From an uncultured Lachnospiraceae bacterium (GTDB lineage: Bacteria > Bacillota > Clostridia > Lachnospirales > Lachnospiraceae), in contig CANPZI010000013.1 in the NCBI GenBank assembly GCA_947588995.1, positions 1-64,000 of the forward strand: 64,000 nucleotides of DNA, read 5' to 3'. Positions 53,802-63,482 of this stretch are shown in pieces. Within the stretch, counting starts at the first letter, position 1. The number at the start of each line of letters is the position of its first letter. Under the pieces are notes generated by a model. The model was not told where the DNA came from. It saw only the letters and a program-made list of their open reading frames with translations, and made no database searches. The position numbers and the translations under genes were made by a program.

Positions 53802-54563
53802 ATGAAACTGGAAGAAAGCAGGCTGCTGCAGGACATCACAGACATTGTGCGCGAGTGCGGCGGCATCATCTTACACGCCGACAGAGACAAGAGCATCGTA
53901 GACGAGAAAGCGGGACACGCCAACTTCGTCACAACCTACGACAAGATGATACAGGAAAAGTTGAAGAAAGAGCTCCTGGCCCTGCTGCCGGAAGCGGTTT
54001 TTGTGGGTGAGGAGGAAGATACACACGCCTCCATCGAAGCGGGATATGCCTTTATCGTGGATCCCATCGACGGCACCACGAATTTCATCAGAGACTATCA
54101 CACCAGCGCCGTCTCCGTCGGGCTGGCAAAAGACGGCGCGCCGTATATGGGCATCGTGTACAATCCCTATCTGGACGAGATGTTCACCGCGATAAAAGGA
54201 CAGGGCGCCTATCTGAACGGCCGGCCGATCCATGTCTCCACGAATTCGCTGCGGGACGGCATCGTGATCTTTGGCACGGCGACCTACTATGAGGAGCTGG
54301 CCGAGCGGACTTTCGCCCTCGCCTACGAGTACTATCAAAAATCTCTGGATGTGAGAAGAAGCGGTTCCTCCGCCATTGATCTGTGCAGCATAGCGGCGGG
54401 CCGCGCCGAGCTGTTCTTTGAACTGCGCCTATGCCCCTGGGATTATGCCGCCGCATCGCTGATTGTGACGGAGGCAGGCGGCAGAGTGACCGACGCAGAG
54501 GGCGGGGAACTTCCGTATGGCAAAAGCTCTTCCGTGATGGCCACCAACGGCGTATGCGGATAA
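53802..54563 (+). CDS. inositol monophosphatase family protein
   Basis: A 253-residue Mg-dependent, Li-sensitive type phosphatase. The metal ligands are visible in FVGEEED near 66-72 and DPIDGTTNFIRDY near 85-97, with the C-terminal WDYAAASLIVTEAGG near 213-227. It may act on inositol phosphates, sugar phosphates or PAP; family members are hard to tell apart. The start follows a GAGAGGAATACGGAC leader. Confidence 0.88.
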   Translation: MKLEESRLLQDITDIVRECGGIILHADRDKSIVDEKAGHANFVTTYDKMIQEKLKKELLALLPEAVFVGEEEDTHASIEAGYAFIVDPIDGTTNFIRDYHTSAVSVGLAKDGAPYMGIVYNPYLDEMFTAIKGQGAYLNGRPIHVSTNSLRDGIVIFGTATYYEELAERTFALAYEYYQKSLDVRRSGSSAIDLCSIAAGRAELFFELRLCPWDYAAASLIVTEAGGRVTDAEGGELPYGKSSSVMATNGVCG

Positions 54564-54587
54564 TGGTGATCTGTCATTCGCAGACGG

Positions 54588-55121
54588 TCACAGTATCATC
54601 CCTATCACCGCGCTCACCGCGATAATGAGAATCGGGTGTCTTTTCTTATAGCAGAGAAAAGCCGCAGGAAACACAGCCAACACGGCGGAAAGATTGGCGC
54701 GCGACAGCAGATCACCGGTATCGAACACACTGTCCGCTACGGACAGAAGCGCCGTGGCGATCAGGGCGACGACGGCCGGGCGCAGCCCTTCCATCGCGGC
54801 TTTGACGATGCCGCTCTCCTGAAATTTCCGATAGCTGCCCGAAATGAGCAGGATAATCAGGAAAGACGGCAGGACGACACCAAGCGTCGCTGCCAGTGCG
54901 CCGAAGATTCCTGCGGTCTCCGCGCCTATATAGGTGGACATATTCACCGCCAGCGGACCCGGCGTGGACTCGCTCACCGCGATAAAATCCACAATGCGGC
55001 TCTCCGTCGTCCATTGATGGGCCAAAACGACCTGCCGCATCAGGGGCAGCATGGCATAGCCGCCGCCGAACGTGAAAGCGCCGATCTTCAAAAATTCCCA
55101 GAACAGTTTCAGGCAAATCAT
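54588..55121 (-). CDS. chromate transporter half, ChrA family
   Basis: A 177-residue ChrA-type membrane protein with about five helices and the family motif IGAFTFGGGYAMLPL near residues 13-27 and STPGPLAVNMSTYIG near 54-68. It overlaps a second ChrA gene by 4 bases; short ChrA proteins work as a pair. Substrate is often not chromate in anaerobes, so function is uncertain. Confidence 0.85.
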   Translation of the reverse strand: MICLKLFWEFLKIGAFTFGGGYAMLPLMRQVVLAHQWTTESRIVDFIAVSESTPGPLAVNMSTYIGAETAGIFGALAATLGVVLPSFLIILLISGSYRKFQESGIVKAAMEGLRPAVVALIATALLSVADSVFDTGDLLSRANLSAVLAVFPAAFLCYKKRHPILIIAVSAVIGMIL

Positions 55122-55672
55122 TTTTCCGCCCTCTTTTCTGCCAACCGCTTCCACAGGATGCCGCACAGCGCACACAGGACTAAGATGACGATGGAATCCG
55201 CCTGCAGCAGACAGGCCGCCGCAAAAGCCGCCGCCAGCACAAGATAGGTAAATACCCGCCTCGGAAGCTGCCGGCACAGGGAGATGAGGGCGCTCGCGAT
55301 CAGCACGAGCACGCCGGCGCGAATGCCCCGAAACGCTTTCTGTACCAGGGAAATATGCTCGACACGTGCCAGAATGCCCGCGATGAGCAGGATTATGAAA
55401 AAAGACGGCAGCACCACGCCAAACGTCGCCGAAAACGCGCCGAGGATGCCGCCGACCCGGCTTCCCACGAAAGTGGCCGCGTTGATGGCAAGCGGCCCCG
55501 GTGTGGATTCCGCGATGGCGATCAGGTCAAACATTTCCTCCTCGGCAAGCCATTTCTTCTCTTCCACGACTTCCCGCCTGATCAGGGGTATCATCGCGTA
55601 ACCGCCGCCGAACGTGAAAGCGCCGATCTTACAGAACGTGACAAACAGTTCTCCTGCCGTTTCCCGTTTCAT
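55118..55672 (-). CDS. chromate transporter half, ChrA family
   Basis: A 184-residue partner of the ChrA half just downstream, with IGAFTFGGGYAMIPL near 15-29 and ESTPGPLAINAATFVG near 61-76. The two are clearly paralogous. The ATG at 55672 was chosen for alignment with its neighbour; GGAG lies 14 bases upstream. Confidence 0.85.
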   Translation of the reverse strand: MKRETAGELFVTFCKIGAFTFGGGYAMIPLIRREVVEEKKWLAEEEMFDLIAIAESTPGPLAINAATFVGSRVGGILGAFSATFGVVLPSFFIILLIAGILARVEHISLVQKAFRGIRAGVLVLIASALISLCRQLPRRVFTYLVLAAAFAAACLLQADSIVILVLCALCGILWKRLAEKRAEK

Positions 55673-55761
55673 TCCCGTAATCCGATCTCCTTTCCGCACG
55701 CGTCCGCATACAGTCGGCCGAGCCGTCGGCCGGTTGGCGATTTCCATGAACGGCAACCCTG

Positions 55762-56382
55762 TCAGAACGTCGTCAGGGTGTCGTCTTCCTCCTCGTGCGT
55801 CGCGATATATTTCAGATAATAGATGGCCTCACAGACGGGCGGGACACACAGAAACAAGAGCGTGATCACGCCTTCCACCATCAGGTAACTGCCGTCATAC
55901 AGCATACAGAACAGCAGATTGGCCAGAAAGCCTTCCCGATCCGGCGGATAGAAGCAGACCGCCGAGATGACAAAAAGGAGATACTGCCCAAACACCCCTG
56001 TCACATAGCCCATCCGCAGCCGGAACGGCTCGGCAGGAACGCCCGCACCCGCCGCACCGCTCTTTGCAGACGGCTCTTTCAGCAGGCCGCCCAAGCAGAA
56101 CACGCCGTATCCCAGCGGATATTCCAGAAGAAGCGCCGGCCAGTATGCGATGACCGCCTCTCCTGCCAGACGATCCACTCCCATCCTCGCCAGACCGAAC
56201 AGCACGGAACATACCAGCCCATAGCGGAAACCGAAAAAGTAAGTGACCAGCCACAGAAACAGCAGACTCAGGTAAGTGACCGAACCGCCCTGCGGGAGCA
56301 CCACCACCTTGACGGCGGACAAGGCCAGAAATAATGCCAGAAACAGTAATGTCCATATCCATTTACGATTCCATCGTTTCAT
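55762..56382 (-). CDS. ThiT-like thiamine transporter S component
   Basis: A 206-residue membrane protein with about six helices, resembling the energy-coupling-factor S component ThiT/YuaJ: LPQGGSVTYLSLLFLWLVTY near 25-44, then FGFRYGLVCSVLFGLAR, then LEYPLGYGVFC. S components bind the vitamin and rely on a shared ECF module encoded elsewhere. I saw no TPP riboswitch in front; the gene simply follows the GNAT-membrane gene by 57 bases. The start could also be 56394. Confidence 0.65.
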   Translation of the reverse strand: MKRWNRKWIWTLLFLALFLALSAVKVVVLPQGGSVTYLSLLFLWLVTYFFGFRYGLVCSVLFGLARMGVDRLAGEAVIAYWPALLLEYPLGYGVFCLGGLLKEPSAKSGAAGAGVPAEPFRLRMGYVTGVFGQYLLFVISAVCFYPPDREGFLANLLFCMLYDGSYLMVEGVITLLFLCVPPVCEAIYYLKYIATHEEEDDTLTTF

Positions 56383-56439
56383 CTTAATCCCCATTCCGTA
56401 CTTTCACAGATTCCTGTTTATGTTATGTAAACCAAATCT

Positions 56440-58296
56440 CTATTTCTGTCTGCTCAGCATATTGTGCTTGTACAGATTTCTTTTTCTTTTTCTCAGGATC
56501 ATATACAGCAGCAGAATCGTCAGTGTGCCGCTGATGATGACCGTCGTAAAGGTCCTGGGCGCATACTCCGCCTCGATCCCCAGCATATTGTAGAAGTGCA
56601 TGAGGATTCCTACCGCAAAGTCCTGAATCTGAATAACCGCAAGCACCGTTGCAACGATATTCAGGATCGCGCCGTTCAACGCCTCCGTCTGCGCTGTTTT
56701 CAGTTCCACGATATGCTCCAGAAATTCCTGATGCTCGTAATAAGTCTGCTTCAGCTCCTCGTTGGAAAAAGCCCTGGTGATACAGGCCGCCTCCGCCTGC
56801 GTCCCGTTGTACTTGAAATTCCGGACTTCCCAAAAACGCACTGTCTTGCCGAACTCACGGTACAGCTCAAAAATCTGCTCATGCGAGATGTCGCCGTCGT
56901 TCGCCAGCGCGTTGGTGATCTTGATGTTGGTCTTGGCCAGCGCCGTGTTCTGGAACATCACGAGCTGCGCGATAAACGCGTAGGTTGCCGTGAGATCGAT
57001 CCGTTCGCACACATCTTCCGAAAAATCTTTCAGGATGAAAGCGATCGTCACATCTGAGAGATACACTTCGTAATAGTCGTACTGGGCATGATTTGTCCGG
57101 CACATTTCCTCTATATCCGCGCTCTGGATATGATAGTCGATGTGCATACTGTTGTACACTTCTCCGGACATGATGTTCTGAAACTCCCGCTCGTCTTTCG
57201 GCCTGCCGGACAGACAGAGCAGGGATTTGCCGCCGCCGCACTTCAGCAGACCGTATTGACAGCGGAGATATTCATAAAAGTCGATATATTTTGCGCCGCC
57301 GCTCTCCGGGTTTCTGATTTTCAGATAGCCATATGAGAGTTGATCCTGCACCTGCGTCGTGGAAAACGGCGAATCCGGCAAAAACAGTGTCATAACATAC
57401 ATATGGCTTGGCCGATGTGCCGACAGGATCGCATACATCCTCTCCTCGCCGACCACGATCTCCTCGCCCTCCGGCGGATAGTCATCCGTCGTGTGCAGAA
57501 GATCAAACGCACCCAGATAAACCATATCCAGTTCTTCCAGCACGGCGTTGGACATTTCGTAGCGCAGACAATCTTCCAGCCCGTTAAGAAGGCGGGCGGC
57601 TTGGTCGGGAATGTCTCTGCATCCGGCACTGCTTCCCCCAAACAGCGCGTCCATCCGATGATTCCTGACATTGTCCGCAAAAGGCAGCAGCAGGTAGATA
57701 TCGCTTCGGTAACTCTTGAAATACAAGTCATGTGACAGAAGTTTCTCCAGGAACCGCTCCTGACACAGATAGACGATATTGCCGTCGTCCAGTTTTCTCT
57801 CCACCGTGAACAGATAGTTTCTAAGCGCTTTCCTGCCGTCCTGCGAGACGGCAATTGCGCTGAGGTCGGTGATCGGATACCCGGCCTCCTGTATCCGGTT
57901 CAGATGTGCGATCCACGCATCAGACAGCACAGCGATGGCTTCCCCGCCTCGATAATCGGGATGGAGAGCGATCGAGATGACAAACAGGTGATTTGTCTCT
58001 GTATCATACTGTGCGATCTCGTCCGCACGGATATCATCGTCCCGGATCACAGATGTCTGATAGAGAATATCCTGATACAGCGCCTCCGTGCAGGGGAAGA
58101 AATTGATATATCCCGCAAGGCGGCCATGCTCTTCATCCATGACACAGACAAAACTGTCGCGGTTCGCCTGATACCGCGCGACCATATTTTCCAGTTCTCC
58201 GGCATATTCCGCGGAATAGACAATCCTGTCCAGTTCCATGATCTTCGGCAGGAAATCCGTGTCAAATTCCCATCCTGTCAAAACCTTAAACTGCAT
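56440..58296 (-). CDS. GNAT-like N-terminal domain fused to a membrane-anchored protein
   Basis: I do not recognise this 618-residue protein as a named family. Residues 1-170 have the layout of a GNAT acetyltransferase, with the acetyl-CoA motif A region FVISIALHPDYRGGEAIAVL at 105-124. The central 350 residues are mixed helix and strand without a clear signature. Two membrane helices lie near the C-terminus (about 542-568 and 582-601), ahead of a basic tail. The gene begins 16 bases after the potD stop, so it is probably the last gene of the polyamine uptake operon. Polyamine acetylation coupled to uptake is a hypothesis from that position. The domain could also be a degenerate, non-enzymatic GNAT fold. 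Confidence 0.75.
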   Translation of the reverse strand: MQFKVLTGWEFDTDFLPKIMELDRIVYSAEYAGELENMVARYQANRDSFVCVMDEEHGRLAGYINFFPCTEALYQDILYQTSVIRDDDIRADEIAQYDTETNHLFVISIALHPDYRGGEAIAVLSDAWIAHLNRIQEAGYPITDLSAIAVSQDGRKALRNYLFTVERKLDDGNIVYLCQERFLEKLLSHDLYFKSYRSDIYLLLPFADNVRNHRMDALFGGSSAGCRDIPDQAARLLNGLEDCLRYEMSNAVLEELDMVYLGAFDLLHTTDDYPPEGEEIVVGEERMYAILSAHRPSHMYVMTLFLPDSPFSTTQVQDQLSYGYLKIRNPESGGAKYIDFYEYLRCQYGLLKCGGGKSLLCLSGRPKDEREFQNIMSGEVYNSMHIDYHIQSADIEEMCRTNHAQYDYYEVYLSDVTIAFILKDFSEDVCERIDLTATYAFIAQLVMFQNTALAKTNIKITNALANDGDISHEQIFELYREFGKTVRFWEVRNFKYNGTQAEAACITRAFSNEELKQTYYEHQEFLEHIVELKTAQTEALNGAILNIVATVLAVIQIQDFAVGILMHFYNMLGIEAEYAPRTFTTVIISGTLTILLLYMILRKRKRNLYKHNMLSRQK

Positions 58297-58312
58297 AAAA
58301 ACTTCCTCCCTG

Positions 58313-59365
58313 TCAATCCGCTTTCAGCTCTTTCCACAGGTCGTTGTATAGTTTTGTGACCTCCGGGTCAGTCTGGGTGCAGACCTCACAGTTGGCCATA
58401 TCCTCCTCGGTGGGCGTGATGGCGGGATCGTTTCTGAGTTCCTCATCCATGTTCTCCACAACGGCCTCGTTGGGCGTCGAGTAATAGATGTACTCGAAGT
58501 TCTTCTCCGCCACGTCCTCACGGCAGAGGAAATCGAGGAATTTCGCCGCCGCCTCGGGATTTTTGCAGTGCTTCGTGACAATCCACGAGTCGATCCACAC
58601 GTTGGAGCCCTCTTTCGGCACCACATAGGCCAGATCCTCATTGTACTCATGTCCCAGATAAGCCTCGCCGGAGTAAACCACCGCCATTGCCGCATTGCCG
58701 GCCACGACTTCATCTCTCGCCTCATCCACCAGATAAGCCTGCACGTCCGGCTTCTGTCTGATGAGAAGCTGCTGTGCCTCGCGCAGTTCTCCCTCATCGG
58801 AGGTGTTCAGGGAATAGCCCAGATATTTCAGCGTGATCATAAACGTGTCTCTCTGGCTGTTCTGCATAATGATGTCATTCTTGTAGCTGCCGTCGAAGAG
58901 AACGCTCCAGCTGTCAATCGGCCCATCCACTTTGGTGGTGTCGTAGAGGATGCCGATCGTCCCGTAGAAGTAGGGCAGCGCATACTCGTTGTCCGGGTCA
59001 AAAGCCTGCGAAAACTCCCAGAACCGGTCGCCGATATTGCCGGCATACTCCATCGCGGAGAAATCGACTTTCTGCGCCTCTCCCTCCTCGATCAGGCGCT
59101 GAATCATATAATCCGCAGAGCAGACGAGATCATAGTCGATCGCGCCGGAACTGTACTTCGCATACAGCTCTTCCGGCGTCAGCGCCTCCTCATACTTGAT
59201 ACCGATGCCCGTCTCCTCCGTGAACTGATCGATCACGTCCGGGTCCATATACTCCCCATAGTTAAAGACCGTCAGATACTCCGTCGGCTCGGCCTTGCCG
59301 CAGCCTCCCATCATCAGGCTCCCCGCCGCCGCAATCAGCACGGCGCATACCGCTTTCTTGTTCAT
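58313..59365 (-). CDS. potD: spermidine/putrescine-binding lipoprotein
   Basis: Substrate-binding protein of the PotABCD importer. The 350-residue lipoprotein has a lipobox ending MGGC (Cys 22) and a periplasmic-binding fold opening FNYGEYMDPDVIDQFTEETG. The segment VVYSGEAYLGHEYNEDLAYV near 222 and WIDSWIVTKH near 250 match the polyamine group. It directly abuts potC. Which polyamine is preferred cannot be told. Confidence 0.92.
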   Translation of the reverse strand: MNKKAVCAVLIAAAGSLMMGGCGKAEPTEYLTVFNYGEYMDPDVIDQFTEETGIGIKYEEALTPEELYAKYSSGAIDYDLVCSADYMIQRLIEEGEAQKVDFSAMEYAGNIGDRFWEFSQAFDPDNEYALPYFYGTIGILYDTTKVDGPIDSWSVLFDGSYKNDIIMQNSQRDTFMITLKYLGYSLNTSDEGELREAQQLLIRQKPDVQAYLVDEARDEVVAGNAAMAVVYSGEAYLGHEYNEDLAYVVPKEGSNVWIDSWIVTKHCKNPEAAAKFLDFLCREDVAEKNFEYIYYSTPNEAVVENMDEELRNDPAITPTEEDMANCEVCTQTDPEVTKLYNDLWKELKAD

Positions 59366-60169
59366 TTATCTGCTCCTTTCTATGACGTCCTCCGCGTTCT
59401 TTCCCTTGCCGGAGAGCGCGTTGAACGCTAACAGGATCACGAAGATCACCGCAAACAGGATCGTGGACAGGGCGTACATTTCCGGCTTGATCCCTTTTCT
59501 GATCTCTCCGTAGATCATCGTGGAGAGGGTGTTGACGCCGGCTCCTTTCGTGAAGTAGGTGATCACGAAATCATCCATGGACATCGTCAGCGCCATGAAA
59601 AATCCCGCCAGGATCCCGCTGCCGATCTGCGGCAGCACAATGTGAAAAAAGGCATAGACGCTGCCTGCGCCCAGATCCCTCGCCGCCTCGTAAATACTTA
59701 AATTGAGTGACTTCAGCTTTGGCATAACGCTTAAGATCACATAGGGAATATTGAACGTGATGTGGGCGATCAGCACACTCCCGAAGCCGAGCGGGACGAA
59801 GCGGACGAACCACAGCATCAGCGCGATTCCCGTCACGATATCCGCGTTCAGAATCGGAATATTCGTCACGGACATCACGACCTGATAGCCTTTCTTCCGC
59901 ATGGCCTGTATGCCCACCGCGCCAAATGTCCCGATCACCGTCGCCGCGGCCGCGGATCCGAATCCGAGGAGCAGCGTCGTCTCCAGCGCCTCCAGAATCT
60001 GTCTGTTGGAGAACAGCGAGCCGTACCAGCGCAGTGTGAAACCGCCCCAGGTCACCCGGGAACGGGAATCATTGAAAGACAGCACCACAAGCACGAGGAT
60101 CGGCGCGTACAGGAAGAACAGAATCAGCGCCAGATAACATTTCATAAAGATGTTTTTCACTCTCACCAT
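59366..60169 (-). CDS. potC: polyamine ABC permease PotC
   Basis: A 267-residue permease with six membrane helices and the conserved EAA loop [20 protein letters not shown] near 155-174, which contacts the ATPase. Its start overlaps potB by 7 bases and its stop abuts the potD start. Confidence 0.92.
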   Translation of the reverse strand: MVRVKNIFMKCYLALILFFLYAPILVLVVLSFNDSRSRVTWGGFTLRWYGSLFSNRQILEALETTLLLGFGSAAAATVIGTFGAVGIQAMRKKGYQVVMSVTNIPILNADIVTGIALMLWFVRFVPLGFGSVLIAHITFNIPYVILSVMPKLKSLNLSIYEAARDLGAGSVYAFFHIVLPQIGSGILAGFFMALTMSMDDFVITYFTKGAGVNTLSTMIYGEIRKGIKPEMYALSTILFAVIFVILLAFNALSGKGKNAEDVIERSR

Positions 60170-60978
60170 ACCGCCGTTCCCCCGTCTTCCCTGTCATTTC
60201 GCATCGTGAACGCCAGGCCCACGAGCACCAGCAGCATGAGCGAGATGGAGAGCCCGGCGCCGAGATGCCAGTCCATGCTCTTCATAAACTCCTGCTCAAT
60301 GATATTGCCGATCAGCTGCAGCTTGCCGCCGCCGAGGATATCCGCGATGACGAACGAAGTCATGGCCGGCACAAAGACCATCACGATCCCGCTCAGCATT
60401 CCCGGCATGGACAGCGGAAAGATGACTTTGCCGAAGACCGCCGCGCCGCCTGCGCCCAGATCTCTCGCCGCCTCGATCAGATCCTCGTCAATATCGGAGA
60501 TGGCGTTGAAGATCGGCAGGATCATATAGGGCAGGAAATCATACACCATGCCGATCATGAGCGCGATCCATGTGTTGCTGACGGCAAGAGGCCGGACACC
60601 GAATTTCGCAAGAATAAAATTCAGGATGCCGTTTTTCGACAGGATCATCTGCCATGCCAGGATCCGCAGGATAAAATTCATCCACATGGGCAGCACCAGC
60701 AGGAAAATCGTAAAGCCTTTGCGTCCGAGCCTCAGGCTTTTTAAGATCAGGGCCGCCGGGTAGGCAAGCAGTATGCAGAGCAGCGTGCAGCCGAACGCGA
60801 TCGCCAGCGAGAAGAACAGCGCCTGCCTGTTGATCGGCTCCGCGATCGCCAGGATATTCTCCCAGGTAAACGCGCCGTTTTCCTTCGTGAACGCGCTGAC
60901 GCCGATGGCAATCAGCGGAAAAATCGTGAACCCGACGATCCATATGATATACGGTGTGGCAAAATATTTTCTCTTCAT
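60163..60978 (-). CDS. potB: polyamine ABC permease PotB
   Basis: A 271-residue permease with six membrane helices and the EAA loop [20 protein letters not shown] near 175-194. It overlaps potA by 4 bases and potC by 7 in the same operon. Confidence 0.92.
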   Translation of the reverse strand: MKRKYFATPYIIWIVGFTIFPLIAIGVSAFTKENGAFTWENILAIAEPINRQALFFSLAIAFGCTLLCILLAYPAALILKSLRLGRKGFTIFLLVLPMWMNFILRILAWQMILSKNGILNFILAKFGVRPLAVSNTWIALMIGMVYDFLPYMILPIFNAISDIDEDLIEAARDLGAGGAAVFGKVIFPLSMPGMLSGIVMVFVPAMTSFVIADILGGGKLQLIGNIIEQEFMKSMDWHLGAGLSISLMLLVLVGLAFTMRNDREDGGTAVW

Positions 60979-62057
60979 TCTCTGATGATCTCCGCATCTT
61001 CAGACTTCGGCTTGTGCATGATCTGGATATTATCCGGCAGGACATACAGGCCGACCCGCGCACCGACTTCCGGCGCGCTGACGCTTTGGCTGACCCACTC
61101 GTAACCGTCCGTGCGCACTTTGATTTCGTAGTAGGCGCCCTTGAACAGCACGGAAGTTACCCGGCCTGTGAAGAATCCCTCCCCCGCCGGTCTGATTTCC
61201 AGGTCCTCTGGCCGAATCACCACATCCACGGTCTCACGCGCGGCAAATCCGGCATCCACGCAGGGGATCTTCACGCCGAAGATCTCCACCACAAGATCCT
61301 GCGGCATGACCCCGTCGATGATATTGCTCTCGCCGATAAAATCCGCCACGAAAGCATTCTGCGGCTCGTCGTAAATGGACTTGGACGTCCCCATCTGCTG
61401 GATAATGCCTTTATTCATCACCACGATCTTGTCGGACATGGTGAGAGCCTCCTCCTGGTCATGCGTGACATAGATAAACGTGATGCCCACTTCTTTCTTG
61501 ATGCGGATCAGTTCCTGCTGCATGTCATGGCGCAGCTTTAAGTCCAGCGCCCCCAGCGGCTCGTCGAGCAGCAGAATCTCCGGCTCGTTCACGATAGCCC
61601 TGGCAATGGCGATCCGCTGCTGCTGCCCGCCGGAGAGCGCGGTTGTGTTGCGCTTCTCGTAGCCTTCCAGATTGACCAGCTTCAGGGCATATTGAATCTT
61701 ATCCTGAATGTACGCCTTGCTTTTCTTCTTCAGTTTCAGGCCAAAAGCGATATTCTCCTCCACATTCATGTGCGGGAAGAGGGAATATTTCTGAAATACC
61801 GTGTTGACGTTGCGCTTCTCCGACGCCAGGTTCGTGATATCCCTGCCCTCAAAGAAGACGGCGCCCTCGTCCGGCCGCACGAACCCGCCTATAATGCGAA
61901 GCGTCGTGCTCTTCCCACAGCCGGAGGGCCCCAGCAGCGTGATGAATTCATTCCTGCCGATAGACAGGGAGAGATTATCCAGCACTTTCTTGCCGTCAAA
62001 GGATTTGGAAATATTTCTGAGTTCCAGAATGTCATTTCCTTTTTCGTTGGTTCCCAT
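60975..62057 (-). CDS. potA: polyamine ABC transporter ATPase PotA
   Basis: ATPase of the polyamine importer, 360 residues. Walker [13 protein letters not shown] at about 39-50, signature [14 protein letters not shown] near 141, Walker [13 protein letters not shown] near 165-176, and a C-terminal TOBE regulatory domain of about 110 residues. It follows the XRE-cupin regulator by 10 bases and is the first transport gene. Confidence 0.95.
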   Translation of the reverse strand: MGTNEKGNDILELRNISKSFDGKKVLDNLSLSIGRNEFITLLGPSGCGKSTTLRIIGGFVRPDEGAVFFEGRDITNLASEKRNVNTVFQKYSLFPHMNVEENIAFGLKLKKKSKAYIQDKIQYALKLVNLEGYEKRNTTALSGGQQQRIAIARAIVNEPEILLLDEPLGALDLKLRHDMQQELIRIKKEVGITFIYVTHDQEEALTMSDKIVVMNKGIIQQMGTSKSIYDEPQNAFVADFIGESNIIDGVMPQDLVVEIFGVKIPCVDAGFAARETVDVVIRPEDLEIRPAGEGFFTGRVTSVLFKGAYYEIKVRTDGYEWVSQSVSAPEVGARVGLYVLPDNIQIMHKPKSEDAEIIRE

Positions 62058-62066
62058 AGCGTTCTC

Positions 62067-62615
62067 CTAAAAACTCGGCGGCGTGCTGACCCAGAGAACT
62101 TTCGCCTCCCTGCGCCCGGCCGCTTCTATCTTATGTCTCTTCGTGGCGGAATAACAGAAAGAATCTCCCTGCTCCGCAATCTGTACTTTCTCCCCAAAAT
62201 ACAGCTTCACACTGCCCTCCAGAACATAGCCGAACTCTTCTCCCTCGTGCGGCTTGTCAAAAGGCATGTTTTCTTTCGGTTTAAGTGTCACGAGAATCGG
62301 TTCCATCTGGTTCTTCTGCGCCGTCGGCACGAGCCACCTGACGCAGTTTCCCGCCTTGTCCACTTTCTCGAAGCAGTCTTCGGGCTTATAGACGATCTGC
62401 GTGTCCTCGTCATCATTAAAAAAATCGGCCAGATTACTGCCAAGACACTCTATGATGTCCGCCAGTGTCGCCACAGAGGGCGCCGTAAATCCCCGTTCCA
62501 CCTGGGAGATAAATCCTTTCGTGAGGTCGGAGCGGTCGGCCAGTTCCTGCTGCGTCAGCCCGTTCTGATTTCTCAGGTTCCTGATCTTACTGCCTATCTG
62601 TTCTTCCAGTTTCAT
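62067..62615 (-). CDS. XRE-cupin transcription regulator of the pot operon
   Basis: A 182-residue regulator: an N-terminal helix-turn-helix of the XRE/Cro type (GLTQQELADRSDLTKGFISQVERG at about 20-43) and a C-terminal cupin (HEGEEFGYVLEGSVKLYFG near 122-140) that likely senses a small molecule. Layout matches PuuR-like polyamine regulators. As first gene of the operon it probably controls itself and potABCD; whether by repression or activation is not known. Confidence 0.88.
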   Translation of the reverse strand: MKLEEQIGSKIRNLRNQNGLTQQELADRSDLTKGFISQVERGFTAPSVATLADIIECLGSNLADFFNDDEDTQIVYKPEDCFEKVDKAGNCVRWLVPTAQKNQMEPILVTLKPKENMPFDKPHEGEEFGYVLEGSVKLYFGEKVQIAEQGDSFCYSATKRHKIEAAGRREAKVLWVSTPPSF

Positions 62616-62666
62616 AACCTAAATCTCTCGGAATCTCCGAATTGTCCCCCTTTATCATCTCTCTGT

Positions 62667-62738
62667 ATGTTTACTAACATTTAACTCTGTGTTTATACAT
62701 GCTGAGTTCCATTATACATATACTAAACTTAAAGTCAA
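62667..62738 (-). promoter_or_regulatory. pot operon promoter with palindromic site
   Basis: TTGACT (62733-62738) and TATAAT (62711-62716) with 16 bases between, on the minus strand. Downstream, in the leader, ATGTTTACTAACAT (62667-62680) is an inverted repeat, and TGTTTATACATG nearby shares its half-site. These suit an operator for the XRE-cupin protein. Confidence 0.6.
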
Positions 62739-62837
62739 CTATATTTTTGCCCAAATCCTCTATTTGTTTTTACCGAAGCGCACCTTTGCCCCATCCGCTC
62801 ATAGAATATAGTAAGCCCGAATTCGGAGGCGGCTCCT

Positions 62838-63482
62838 ATGAACTCTGTGCTGGTGGCCGTGCTTGGCCGTGCCCGCGACACGCACAACTATGAAAACGCC
62901 CTGCGCGCTCTGGGCGTGTCCTGTATCACAACCCTCGATATGGAGGAGGCGGATCAGGCCACGCATCTGCTCCTGCCCGGCGGCGGCGACATCACGCCGC
63001 TCTTCTTCGGCCAGATGGACCGCGGCTCCCGCGCCGTCGATACCGAGCTGGATATCCTTCAGTTTCAGGCTCTCTCCCGGTTTATGGCACAAAAAAAGCC
63101 CGTGCTGGGCATCTGCAAGGGGCTTCAGATCATCAATGTCCATCTGGGCGGCACAATCCGGCAGCATATCGACACCGCCGGCACACACGAGGGGCAGGAC
63201 GGCGACAGAATGCACCGTGTCTACCACTGCGGCCTGAACAGAAACGATTTCTTCTGTCAGCTGTACGGCGCGGGGACACTTGTCAACTCCGCCCACCATC
63301 AGGCAATCGACAAACTCGGGCGCGATCTTCTCCCTGTCTGCCGCGCGGCGGACAGCGTAATCGAGGGCATCATGCACACCTCGCTGCCCGTCATCGCCGT
63401 CCAGTGGCACCCGGAGCGCATCCCGAACGAGGGCGGCGGGCTCCTGCTGCACTATTTTACGCGTCCGGCGTCTGTCTGGTAA
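62838..63482 (+). CDS. gamma-glutamyl-GABA hydrolase-like amidotransferase (PuuD family)
   Basis: A 214-residue class I glutamine amidotransferase-fold hydrolase (peptidase C26). The nucleophile Cys lies in VLGICKGLQIIN near residue 95, and the His-Glu pair in VQWHPERIP near 190-198; AHHQAID near 155 is typical of the PuuD group, which frees GABA from gamma-glutamyl-GABA in putrescine breakdown. At 214 residues it is slightly short for the family. Divergent from the pot regulator; the start has GGAGG 9 bases upstream. Other gamma-glutamyl targets remain possible. Confidence 0.85.
   Translation: MNSVLVAVLGRARDTHNYENALRALGVSCITTLDMEEADQATHLLLPGGGDITPLFFGQMDRGSRAVDTELDILQFQALSRFMAQKKPVLGICKGLQIINVHLGGTIRQHIDTAGTHEGQDGDRMHRVYHCGLNRNDFFCQLYGAGTLVNSAHHQAIDKLGRDLLPVCRAADSVIEGIMHTSLPVIAVQWHPERIPNEGGGLLLHYFTRPASVW

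Noticed and set aside
56383-56439. possible TPP riboswitch before the ThiT-like gene
   Set aside because: Only 57 bases between genes; no THI-box elements seen.
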